A stretch of DNA of 64,000 bases, taken from assembly GCF_023091745.1 (NCBI RefSeq), contig NC_068910.1:3818272-3882271 (forward strand). Reading direction: 5' to 3'. Origin of the DNA: Budorcas taxicolor. Its lineage: Eukaryota; Chordata; Mammalia; Artiodactyla; Bovidae. This document shows positions 47,310-56,949 of the stretch, one piece after another. How positions within the stretch are numbered: the stretch's first letter is position 1; every line of letters starts with the position of its first letter. Under the pieces are notes generated by a model. That model made no database searches and was not told the DNA's origin. It saw only the letters and a list, made by a program, of their open reading frames with translations. A program made the position numbers and the translations under genes.

Positions 47310-47613
47310 CCATCATTCTTTTAGTTGAGATATAATCCACAGACCATAAAAGTCGTCCTTTTTAATGTACAATTCAATAGGTTTTCATATATGGAACAGA
47401 GTTGTACAACCATCACCACTACCTGGAACATTTTATCACCCCTCCCTCCCCAAAGAAACCATGCTCGTGAATAATCAGTCCTGATTTTCTCTGTGCCCCC
47501 TTAAATCCCCTGGCAACAGCTAATCTTCTTTCTGGCACCATGGACTTGCTTATTCTGGGCATTTCATATAAATGGAATATGATATGAAGTCTTTTGTGAC
47601 TGACTGTTCACTT
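47310..47613 (-). repeat. Old L1 (L1M), left part
   Basis: The inverted old L1 has 'ttagttgagatataatccac', 'tacaattcaataggttttc', 'gagttgtacaaccatcacc', 'cctggcaacagctaatcttc' and 'catttcatataaatggaat'. It is interrupted by BovB and continues at 48,526-48,720. Confidence 0.8.
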
Positions 47614-48525
47614 CAGTTCAGTTCAGTCGCTCAGTCATGTCCGACTCTTTGCGACCCCATGAATCCCAGCATGCCAGGCCTCCCTGTCCATCACCAACTC
47701 CTGGAGTTCACTCAAACTCACGTCCATCAAGTCAGTGATGCCATCCAGCCATCTCATCCTCTGTCGTCCCCTTCTCCTCCTGCCCCCAATCCCTCCCAGC
47801 ATCAGACTCTTCTCCAATGAGTCAACTCTTCGCATGAGGTGGCCAGAGTATTGGAGTTTCAACTTTAGCATCAGTCCTTCCGATGAACACCCAGGACTGA
47901 TCTTCTTTAGGATGGACTGGTTGGATCTCCTTGCAGTCCAAGGGACTCTCAAGAGTCTTCTCCACCACCACAGTTCAAAAGCATCAATTCTTCGGTGCTC
48001 AGCTTTCTTCACAGTCCAACTCTCACATCCATACATGACTACTGGAAAGACCATAGCCTTGACTAGATGGACCTTTGTTGGCAAAGTAATGTCTCTGCTT
48101 TTTAATATGCTATCTAGGTTGGTCATGGGAACTTCCCTTGTAGCTCAGTTAGTCTGCCTGCAATGCAGGAGATCCAGGTTTGATTCTTGGGTCGGGAAGA
48201 TCCCCTGGAGAAGGAAATGGCAACCCACTCCAGTATTCTTGCCTGGAGCATCCCATGGACAGAGGAACCTGGCAGGCTACAGTCCATGGGGTCGCAAGAG
48301 TTGGACATAACTTAGCGACTAAACCACCACCACCAGGTTGGTCATAACTTTTCTTCCAAGGAGTAAGCGTCTTTTAATTTCATGGCTGCAGTCATCATCT
48401 GCAGTGATTTTGGAGCCCAAAAAAATAAAGTCTGACACTGTTTCCACTATTTCCCCATCTATTTGCCATGAAGTGATGGGACCAGATGCCATGATCTTAG
48501 TTTTCTGAATGTTGAGCTTCAAGCC
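47614..48525 (-). mobile_element. BovB LINE, 5'-truncated, inserted in old L1
   Basis: The inverted BovB has an 11-bp target-site duplication, actgttcactt, at 47,603-47,613 and 48,526-48,536. The minus strand encodes MTNLDSILKSRDITLPTKV through WLDGITDLMDVSLSEL without a stop for about 163 codons. The upstream part (SGPITSWQIDGEIVETVSD) lies beyond a nested SINE. Confidence 0.96.
48127..48334 (+). repeat. Bov-tA SINE nested in BovB
   Basis: The head is 'gaacttcccttgtagctcag' and the tail ends in '(acc)n'. The 11-bp duplication aggttggtcat lies at 48,116-48,126 and 48,335-48,345. It inserted after the BovB. Confidence 0.96.
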
Positions 48526-48720
48526 ACTGTTCACTTAACATAATGCTTTTAAGGCTTATACTTCTATTATCAGCACTTTGTTCCTTTTTAAGGCTGAATA
48601 CTATTCCACTGTAGGACTTGATTCTGTTTATCCATTTGTCAACTGATAGACATCTGGATGGTTTCTACTTTTTTACGACTATGAACAATGCGACTATGAA
48701 CATTGGTATACAGGTGGCTT
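48526..48720 (-). repeat. Old L1 (L1M), right part
   Basis: 'cttaacataatgcttttaag', 'ggctgaatactattccactg', 'tttatccatttgtcaactga' and 'tctggatggtttctac' continue the L1 interrupted at 47,613. Confidence 0.82.
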
Positions 48721-49429
48721 GACTTTTTACAGGAAGCTTATATTCTGTAATTTTAAAAAATTAATTAAAAAGAAAAAAGTCACAATTTACATAAAAGTCC
48801 AGAGCTGTGATTTCTTTCTATTTTCTGTTTTTTCTCTTAGATTTAAGTATCCTTCCATTATTTGGTTGTATTGACTTCTGTTGCCCCTTTGTTACAATCG
48901 TTATTGATTTTTGTGGGTTTGTAAATATTTTATTGGTTTTACACAACATTGCTTCTTTTAAGCATGCTACATGATAGATTTAAAACTTGGAGGTGGGGGG
49001 AATGTCTAGTTAGTTTAGTATTAAATATAGTAATTGAAAAAGCATAATGAGAATTATGTTCTGTAGAACCCGACTAAATATTGCCCTAAATGCTAATAAT
49101 TCTATTTCTGTCATTAACAAATGATGCAATTCATCTAGGCCACTGCAATTCCACTTGGCAGGAGAACAGTTAAAGAGGTCAATTAAATTTACCTTCTTAA
49201 ATCCCTGTACAGGGAAGAATCAACTTCTTACTACCACAGGAATTAAAAAAAATTTTTTTAAATTCTGCATTCTAAGTGAGGGTATGCAGAAATTGACCTA
49301 CTGAAATTTTGAGAGAATAAATGGATAATTATAGGAGATTGAAATAAAAAAATACTTTTGGGAGGAAAAAAATTCCATGTACCCATATCACAGTGGTAGG
49401 AAGAGTGGCTGCCAGATACAATGTCAGTA
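48721..49429. other. Unassigned AT-rich sequence
   Basis: No gene or confident repeat is seen. A-runs and T-runs lie near 49,227-49,242 and 49,345-49,370. Confidence 0.45.
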
Positions 49430-49440
49430 AACAAAGTATT

Positions 49441-50133
49441 CAGTTTAGTTCAGTTCAGTTCAGTCGCTCAGTCATGTCTGACTCTTTGCAACTCCATGGA
49501 CTGCAGCAGGCCAGGCCTCCCTGTCCATCACCACCTCCCAGAGTTCACTCAAACTCATGTCCATTGAGTCGGTGATGCCATCCAACCATCTCATCCTCTG
49601 TCTTCCCCTTCTCCTCCTGCCCCCAATCCCTCCCAGCATCAGGGTCTTTTCCAGTGAGTCAACTCTTCGCATGAGGTGGCCAAAGTACTGGAGCTTCAGC
49701 TTTAGCATCATTCCCTCCAAAGAAATCCCAGGGCTGATCTGCTTCAGAATGGACTGGTTGGATCTCCTTGCAGTCCAAGGGACCCTCAAGAGTCTTCTCC
49801 AACACCACAGCTCAAAAGCATCCATTCTTCGGCACTTCTTTATAGTCCAACTCTCATATCCATACATGACCACTGGAAAAACCATAGCCTTGATTAGACG
49901 GATCTTAGTCGGCAAAGTAATGTCTCTGCTTTTTAATATGCTGTCTAGGTTAGTCACAACTTTTCTTCCAAGGAGCAAGTGTCTTTTAATTTCATGGCTG
50001 CAGTCACCATCTGCAGTGGTATTGGAGCCCCCCAAAAATAAAGTACGTCACTGTTTCCACTGTTTCCCCATCTATTTGCCATGAAGTGATGGGACCAGAT
50101 GCCATGATCTTAGTTTTCTGAATGCCGAGTTTT
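49441..50133 (-). mobile_element. BovB LINE, 5'-truncated, with 11-bp target-site duplication
   Basis: The borders are defined by aacaaagtatt at 49,430-49,440 and 50,134-50,144. The minus strand has a 187-codon open frame (50,035-49,472) from the end of the reverse-transcriptase domain through RRSNQSILKQISPGISLEG and WLDGITDSMDMSLSEL. It is a fragment with no catalytic motif, so it is not an active gene. Confidence 0.96.
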
Positions 50134-50144
50134 AACAAAGTATT

Positions 50145-50939
50145 ACCTACTGTAAAGCACACACATCTCCCAACGCCCTCCCTACCCGTTCCCGCTAGTG
50201 TACAAAAGTTCCTAAACATATAAAGGTGATTCATGGTCAATCTACCAGTTACTCATTTAAAAGGCAGTAAAAATGCAAAACACAAGTGTACTGCAGGCCT
50301 AAACGTCATCTCCAGAAAGTGGGTCCACGTTTCCTGTCTCAGATGCGTGAAAAGTGCTCCTTGTAGGTATCAGTGCCAGGACTGGAGAGAAAGTTGTGGG
50401 GATGGCCAGGGCAGCAAGAAGTCTATTGCTAGCTTAGTTCACACCTTTATACCTTAAGGCATTTCAGAAATAGGCCCCTGTGTGCCTGAAAACCTCTTCT
50501 GTAAAAAGGGATAAGGGAAATTATGTGACAGGACTGTCACCGTGGAAACAGAGTCGCTGAACACCCGCTCCTCAGGCTTTGGTTCAAACTTCCCCATCCT
50601 CAGTTTGATACTGTATCAGTAGCAGCAGCTGTTTGGATCAAGAGCAAAGTTGGCACATGGGTCCAAATATTCAAATTAAAATTATGTTCATAAAGACAGA
50701 AAGGCTTGTGGCTACCTAGGTAAGGCTCAGTTCAGTAGTTGAGCCTGAGATATCTTGAGGGATATCATTTACGTAAATGATATCCCTCAACTTTGTAGAC
50801 ATGAATGATGAAAATAACAGCCTCTAAAAGTGACTGAATTTATGGCATTACTATTTTTTCAATAATAAAAACATTTACCATATGTTAGGCATACCATAAG
50901 CCAAGGTCACAACAGCAAATTAAACAAACAAACAGCCTT
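50145..50939. other. Unassigned; contains a perfect 36-bp palindrome
   Basis: No gene is seen. The palindrome at 50,755-50,790 is listed separately. Confidence 0.5.
50755..50790. repeat. Perfect 36-bp palindrome, no spacer
   Basis: The left arm TTGAGGGATATCATTTAC (50,755-50,772) is followed directly by its exact reverse complement (50,773-50,790). The centre is TACGTA. It is not part of any transposon I recognise. Confidence 0.97.
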
Positions 50940-51060
50940 AGGGGTTTGTACCTTTGTCAAATCTCTGTACCTTTGTACCTTTGACAAACCTCTGTACCTT
51001 TGTCTTAATTTTGCTGTGAACTTGAGGCTGCTCTAAAATAATAGTCTCTAAAAAAAGAAA
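50940..51060 (+). repeat. L1M 3' end with short tandem repeats
   Basis: 'ttaattttgctgtgaacttg' and 'gctctaaaataatagtctct' match an L1M terminus. Just before it, 'gtacctttg' occurs four times between 50,948 and 51,003. Confidence 0.65.
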
Positions 51061-51699
51061 TTGCTGCTTTCATGGGGTTCAGGTTCCAGAGCGGGAAAAC
51101 AAACAATAAATAAATGTTAAAAATATAATTTCAGGTAGCGATACGTGTAGAAAGAAAAAGAAAACTGTTAGAATAAAGAACCATAGTGATGGAGGATCTC
51201 TTGACAAAGTGACATTTGAATTATTTGCTTAATAGTACGCTTAGGTTTGCAAGTTAAACACTCAGCAATCAATCATTCAACAAACACTGATGGCCCACTT
51301 ATTTGGTTTCAAGCCATGTGGGGCAACAGGTCCTGGGTGGAAAAAAATCAATAAACCACAGCTTCTGCTGTCAAAGTGCTTGCATCTTAGTAAGGGAAGA
51401 CAGATACATCACAGACACACAAGTGTTGGGATTTTGTTTATGTTTTTCTGTTCTGGTGGTCCTGTTGTTAGCAACTGAAATACCGTAACTGTCTTTTTCC
51501 AAGTCCAAGCGCCTTGCCCATTTCTCAGCCTGGACACAGCATTTACGTCCTCAGGTCCTGAAACTCCAGAGTAAGCAGATGGCAGCCCTCTGAGCTGTGA
51601 GCACGTTTTGCAACACACCCACGATGGACATGAAGAGTTGTGAAAATATTAGCAGAGAAATTTTTCTGATAAATTGAAAATCTACCAGAGCTAACTGTT
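51061..51699. other. Unassigned; possible L2/MIR remnants
   Basis: Weak L2/L3-like wording near 51,060-51,120 and 51,290-51,420 ('caataaataaatgttaaaa', 'cttgcatcttagtaaggga'). No gene is seen. Confidence 0.4.
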
Positions 51700-51882
51700 T
51701 GAACCATCTTTTAAATGATGAAATTCCTTTAAGGGGTTTTAGAATGGTATAGAAGAGGAAGGCGGGTAAGATGGAACAGGATTAGCCATAGAATGAAACC
51801 AGGTTATGGATACAAGGGGGATTCATTACACTATTCTGCCTACTTCTATACTTGTCTAATGTTTTCCATCATAAAAAGGGGG
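51700..51882 (+). repeat. L1M 3' end
   Basis: 'gattcattacactattctgc', 'ctacttctatacttgtctaa' and 'gttttccatcataaaaag' match an L1M 3' terminus. Confidence 0.65.
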
Positions 51883-53883
51883 GTTTTGTTTTGTTTTGCT
51901 TTTTGTTTTATGTGACAAAGCCTAGGACCTGTAAGTTCCATGCAGGTCCTGGGAAAACCATTCTTATACAGATATCTTGGATTCATAGCTATTTCAAAAT
52001 CTACTTATTTTGGCTAGTGATTTTTTTACATGCAAGAAAGATAGTAGAGTATCCACGTAGGCTGATGACTAAAGATGAATATGTATATGAACAAATCCTC
52101 AGTTTAGCATCCAAACTGTGTATTAATGCAAGTGACTATCAGAAAAAACAACAACAACAACAGTCTAATTGCTTTCACCTAGTTCATAAGCCACATTCAC
52201 TGAGTTCCTACCAGGAGCCTGACTTGATATTTTCTCAATTATGTCACTGATGAGATTATGAGAATATATTTCCAGTTTCTAGATGAGGAAACTAAGCCTG
52301 AGAGGGTGGGTCTCTTGCTTTAGGTCACAGTGAGCAGAGATAAAGGCTAGGGCTCTTTCCATTCTACCATTACTTCATGAAAATGAAACTCGTGAACAGA
52401 CAAATAGAAGGCAGGACAATTCTCCTGAACTGAAAACCCTGCTTGGCATTCTCCTTTTCCTCATAGCTGACTACTTCCTACCTCTTGATATTTACAGGGC
52501 AATCTGAAAGGCAAAATACATCAATTCCTGGGGCTAGGGGAAGAATGAAGAAAAACTGAGAAAGCAGGGCAAACCTCTGTTTTATTATTCTCTGAATAGC
52601 AAAAGTATTTTTTGAACGTTTAAAAGATATTTTAAACAATTAAAACTTTAACATTTAAATCATCTAACTCAAAACTGCTGAAACCACCAAATGGAATTTC
52701 CTTGGAATTAAATATTATTATTACAAATTATGAGAGATAAAGCATTTTCAAAACTAGGAGTCATCAAAGAAATGGCCTTAAAATTATGTCTGTTTAAATC
52801 TTTTCAAATTATCTAAAAGAAAGCTGTAAATTGGGGTATTAAGAGGAAATAAAATACAAAGTTGTGTGTATTTTCCATTTTTAAAATTTTGAATCAATAG
52901 CTGTATTATATTATAACCTAATAATTTATATATAATCAAGCATTTATTAAAATATTCTGGGAAAATTCTCTTTTATTTATAGGCGATCACACCAAACAGA
53001 AATAGAATGTGAATTAAGCAGAGATGTATAGGGAAAGGATGAGAATTGAAAATCAGAAGAAATGGATTGCAAGCCTGGCTTTGGTACTTAAGACCTTATA
53101 AAAAGGAGCAAGTCATTTGGCGAGAGGCAAGATAAGAGAGACAGACTAGCAAGAGAAGGAGAAAAGGACCGTAATAAAATTCAACTGAAATTGAGAGCTC
53201 GCAGGCAAAACTTCATAACTAGATTTAAAAACCATGTGTAGAAACACAACAGTCATTCACAAAATGTGTGTGTGTGTGTGTGTGTTTAACTTGTCCAACA
53301 TGTTGAACTGGTTATAATTTTTTTTTAATTTTAAATTAAGATCTTATAAATCTCCTGGGAATTTACGGTGTCTAGAGACTGAGAAATGGTATTGCAGATA
53401 GAGGAACAAGTGCAGGGCCATGGCAGCACACAGCTGCTGTAAAGAAGCGACCCTCCTCCCTCACTGGACCACCAGAAATGCAGCATATTGATTTTCCTAG
53501 CCTCAGTCTGCAGCATGGTTAAATGTCATTCAATACTAATGCCAACACTGTTTTGCTAAATGCCTAGAAAATAACATTTTGTCATGATTTCAAAAATCAT
53601 ATACCAGTATTTAAAAATATCTGAGGACTGAGAAGAAAACAAAACAAAACCAAAAAGTTGAGGTCAGTAGGGGTAGTTGAAGTATAGTTGGAATAAACTG
53701 GAAATCGATTCAGTTAAGGGCAACTCCCATGGCTAGACCTGTACTTCCTTCCCAATACAATAAACATAGTATGTAATTATGAACCTGGGAACAAAGTTCC
53801 CCTAGTTAGAAGAAAAGCAAATATGCCTGCAAATCTCAAGTGAGATAAACAACTGAGCATTAACTGCGAAAAAATAAAACAAG
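51883..53883. other. Unassigned AT-rich sequence; possible MIR at about 52,215-52,335
   Basis: 'agatgaggaaactaagcctg' near 52,280 suggests an inverted MIR. A short (TG)n lies at 53,266-53,285. A 132-codon frame at 51,852-52,250 starts in L1 sequence and has no recognisable domain. Confidence 0.45.
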
Positions 53884-53935
53884 TGCCCTAGGACCAAACC
53901 TCAGATTTGGAATAAGCCCTTGTAGTTGGGGAAAG
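53884..53935. repeat. Copy A of a 52-bp direct repeat
   Basis: The segment from 'tgccctaggaccaaacc' to 'gttggggaaag' recurs at 54,929-54,981 with one substitution and one 1-base indel. It is not a repeat family I recognise. Confidence 0.95.
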
Positions 53936-53999
53936 TGAACCAAGGCACAATCTTTCATTTCTAGAAATTACATGTGGATAGAACTGCATGCGTGTGCTG

Positions 54000-54095
54000 C
54001 TGCAGGGCAGAGACCACATGTTATTTATCATGTTATCCCCAGAATTTAGCAGAGGACCTGACACAAAATTCAGTAAATGTCTGTGGGATGAAAGA
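54000..54095 (+). repeat. L2 LINE 3' end fragment
   Basis: 'gggcagagaccacatgtta', 'gttatccccagaatttagc' and 'ttcagtaaatgtctgtggga' match the L2 3' end. Confidence 0.65.
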
Positions 54096-54434
54096 ATTCT
54101 GCAACTATAGTCTATACATCGTCTGTCCAAGTTTTGAAAATGTAGCCCCAAACACAGTAAGAAAAGAAATTTTACATCAACTGCTGGTACACACAAACAC
54201 ACACACATAATACAATGAAGCAACACTTAATTTAGGAGAGAATGCTGATAGTTCCTATTCTGTTCTGTATTATTTGACTTATAAGAAGTATTTGGCTATG
54301 ACAGACTAACTGATTTCATAATCCACTAATAAATCAAGACCAGTAGTTTAAAAAACAGACTTATGCTATTTCTTTTTCTATTGCTTAACTTCTTACATTT
54401 TTAGGCTTCACAAAGTATAGGTCACTTTTTTTAA

Positions 54435-54620
54435 ATCACATTTTTCATTGAAGTACAGTTAATTTACAATGTTGTGTTGAAAATTTCAAGTATATAGCAG
54501 AGTGATTTGGTTATACATTTATATCTTCTTTTTCAGATTCTTTTCCATTATAGGCTTAAGATATGGAGTATAGTTCCCTGTGCTATACAGTAGGTCCTTG
54601 TTGTTAACCTATTTTATATA
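54435..54620 (-). repeat. Artiodactyl L1 3' end
   Basis: The inverted element has 'cattgaagtacagttaattt', 'tatagcagagtgatttgg' and 'tgctatacagtaggtccttg'. Confidence 0.88.
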
Positions 54621-54721
54621 TAGTAGAAAAATCACTTTTAAAAAAATCTGGAAGGAAATTTAGAAAGTATTCAGATCAACTATAAAAACTGTTGCACCAG
54701 TTATAAGCTTAGGTAGGCAGG

Positions 54722-54925
54722 TAGGTTTAATCACTAAGTTGTGTCCAATTCTTGCGACACCATGGACTGCAGCCCACTAGGATACTCTGTCCATGAGATT
54801 CTCCAGGCAAGAGTACTGGAATGGGTTGCCATTTCCTTCCCCAGGGGATCTTCCCCAACCAGGGATGGAACCCGGTTCTCCTGCATGGCAGGCAGACTGT
54901 TTACCAAAGAGCCACCAGGGAAGTT
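54722..54925 (-). repeat. Bov-tA SINE
   Basis: The inverted element has 'cttgcgacaccatggactgc', 'ggatcttccccaaccaggg' and the head end 'gccaccagggaag'. Copy B of the 52-bp duplicate starts 4 bp beyond the head. No clean target-site duplication is visible. Confidence 0.93.
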
Positions 54926-54928
54926 AAA

Positions 54929-54981
54929 TGCCCTAGGACCAAACCTCAGTATTTGGAATAAGCCCTTGTAGCTGGGGAAAG
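54929..54981. repeat. Copy B of a 52-bp direct repeat
   Basis: This is the partner of 53,884-53,935, about 1.05 kb downstream in the same orientation. It begins beside the 5' (tRNA-head) end of an inverted Bov-tA. Confidence 0.95.
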
Positions 54982-55044
54982 CTTACTATGATGGAATTCC
55001 ATTCAGTCAATATTGTTTAATTATGAGTATTTCTCCACCAAAAG

Positions 55045-55705
55045 CAGATTGGTCCTACCTCACACCATACAAAAAATTTCACTCAAAATTACATCGCAGA
55101 CCTAAAAGTAAGAATTAAACCTATAAATCTGTGGCTACCAGATGTGGGAGGGGGGGAATTAAAGGATAGTCAAAAGGTACAAATTTTCAGTTATAAAATA
55201 ATTTAAGTCTACTAGAGATGATGGATATTCACTAAACTTATACTGTGATGATCATTTCATGATGCATGTAAGTCAGATCATCATGCTATATACCCTGAAG
55301 TTAGACAGTGCTGTATGTGAATTATATCTCAGTAAGACTGGAAATAATAATTTAGTCCTAGAGATGTAACACACAACATGATGACTATAGTTAGCATTGC
55401 TGTATGATACTAAGAAAGTTATTAAGAGTTTAAAGCCTGAGTTCTCATCACAAGGAGAAACATTTGCTTCTGTTTTTATTGTCGCTGTATGAATGTTGCT
55501 TAAACCTATTGTAATCATTTCACAACATACCATATATCAAGCCATCATGCTGTACACTTTAAACTTATATAGTGATATATGTCCATTATTTTGCCATACA
55601 AGCGGGGGAAAACTCTGTCAATAAACTAAAAATCATTGGGTTGTACATTTAAATTAGATTTTTTAAATGTCAGATTCTACAAATTATATTTCAGCTTTTT
55701 TTTTT
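55045..55705 (+). repeat. L1M 3' end with a repeated 3' module
   Basis: 55,045-55,115 resembles the last part of L1 ORF2 ('cctcacaccatacaaaaaat', 'gcagacctaaaagtaag'). The 3' module ('tattcactaaacttatactg', 'atgctatataccctgaag', 'aattatatctcagtaag') occurs at 55,205-55,345. A diverged second version is at 55,488-55,600 ('gccatcatgctgtacacttt'). A T-run closes the region at about 55,697-55,712. Confidence 0.75.
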
Positions 55706-55877
55706 TTTTTTAAGCAGACTGGCAGTCTGGAGCGATCAAGAAGAGGGACGCATGCAGCACTTCGATGCCTGAGCAGAGAATGCTGAGCCAGAGTCAAACT
55801 GTCTACCTACCTGGCAGGCAAGGAAGTAGGGTTTTTCGGTGATGGTCTTCTTTTAAGTCCTTCTAGAGCTATGATTC

Positions 55878-56139
55878 GGAGAAGGCAATGGCACCCCACT
55901 CCAGTACTCTTGCCTGAGAAATCCCATGGACGGAGGAGCCTGGTGGGCTGCAGTCCATGGGGTCGCTAAGAGTCGGACACGACTGAGCGACTTCACTTTC
56001 ACACATTGGAGAAGGAAATGGCAACCCACTCCAGTGTTCTTGCCTGGAGAATCCCAGGGACGGGGGAGCCTGGTGGGCTGCCGGCTATGGGGTCGCACAG
56101 AGTCGGACACGACTGAAGCGCCTTAGCAGTAGTAGTAGA
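55878..56139 (+). repeat. BOV-A2 SINE, young, 13-bp target-site duplication
   Basis: Two BovA monomers, 'ggagaaggcaatggcacccc' and 'ggagaaggaaatggcaaccc', are separated by a shortened linker ('tttcacacattggag'). The element ends in (AGT)n. It is bounded by exact agagctatgattc at 55,865-55,877 and 56,140-56,152. Many CpGs remain ('gagtcggacacgactgagcg'), which suggests recent insertion. Confidence 0.97.
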
Positions 56140-56152
56140 AGAGCTATGATTC

Positions 56153-56813
56153 TTCAGCTTCCTGTTTTATGGGCCAGGCGGAGGAGATGGATCTGTTGAA
56201 TTAAATTCTGAACGTTCTCCAAGATGATAAACATCCTCACGATATTTTACTTGTAACTGCAAACAAGAACCAGCTTCCCTAGAGGAAAAAGAACCGGCTA
56301 AATTAAGATGCTAAGGAGGTGGAGAGCATCGTGGGCAAGTAACTGATAACGCTTCTTGAAATCACGGGCTCTATTCGCTCCCCAAGGACTGCCAGACTCA
56401 GAACAGGGTGTGCTTTTCAGCAAATGGGATCGGAAACAGACACGGTAAGTAAAGGCCTCATGTCCAGAAGACCAGAGGCTTTCTAGTTGGCCATCTCTCA
56501 GCCCCGCTTTGGACAGGTTCACGGGAGAGGCAGGAAATGAAGGTGCCCAGAGTCCACCCGGTCCATGCACGAGGCAGCTGGAAGCCAAACTGCGCCTCAC
56601 TCTCCCAGCCTGAGTCCCAGGCCCCGCCCCACTCGCAGCCCCCACCCACACACACCAAGTGTCCGGCTCCCTCGGCGTCAGAAACACTGCGAAAGGAATT
56701 TCAAAAATTCTGTCAACGAGTTTAAGGAATACTTTAAATTTTTCCAATCAAACTTTGTCACTTTAAGTGAACCACGAATACCAGCGGGAAATACGAAATG
56801 CGAAAGTGTTGAG
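56153..56813. other. Upstream flank of CpG island; possible distal promoter sequence
   Basis: No exon is recognised, though GC content rises toward the right. The inverted frame of 149 codons (56,298-56,747) has no known domain. 'ttccaatcaaa' at about 56,742-56,752 contains a CCAAT motif on the + strand, about 200 bp before the CpG-dense core. Confidence 0.5.
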
Positions 56814-56844
56814 TGGGGTGGGGGTGGGGGTGGCGGGGCGGGGA
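56814..56844 (+). promoter_or_regulatory. G-quadruplex-prone G tract
   Basis: Runs of four to five G are separated by loops of one to three bases ('ggggtgggggtggggg' then 'ggcggggcgggg'). This meets the usual G4 pattern on the + strand and lies just upstream of the CpG island. Confidence 0.8.
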
Positions 56845-56949
56845 GCTGAACGTGTGCAGCGTCGTTAGGTAGGGATTAAAAAAATAATAAAACAGGTGGT
56901 CCTTAGTACGTCCTCATTTCTTTCTTTCTTCCGTTTTAAAATTTTGACT

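Noticed and set aside
47635..48126. 163-codon open frame on the minus strand
   Set aside because: BovB coding remnant inside a dated insertion; not a host gene.
49472..50035. 187-codon open frame on the minus strand
   Set aside because: It is the C-terminal end of a truncated BovB reverse transcriptase, bounded by target-site duplications. No catalytic motif, start context or promoter is present.
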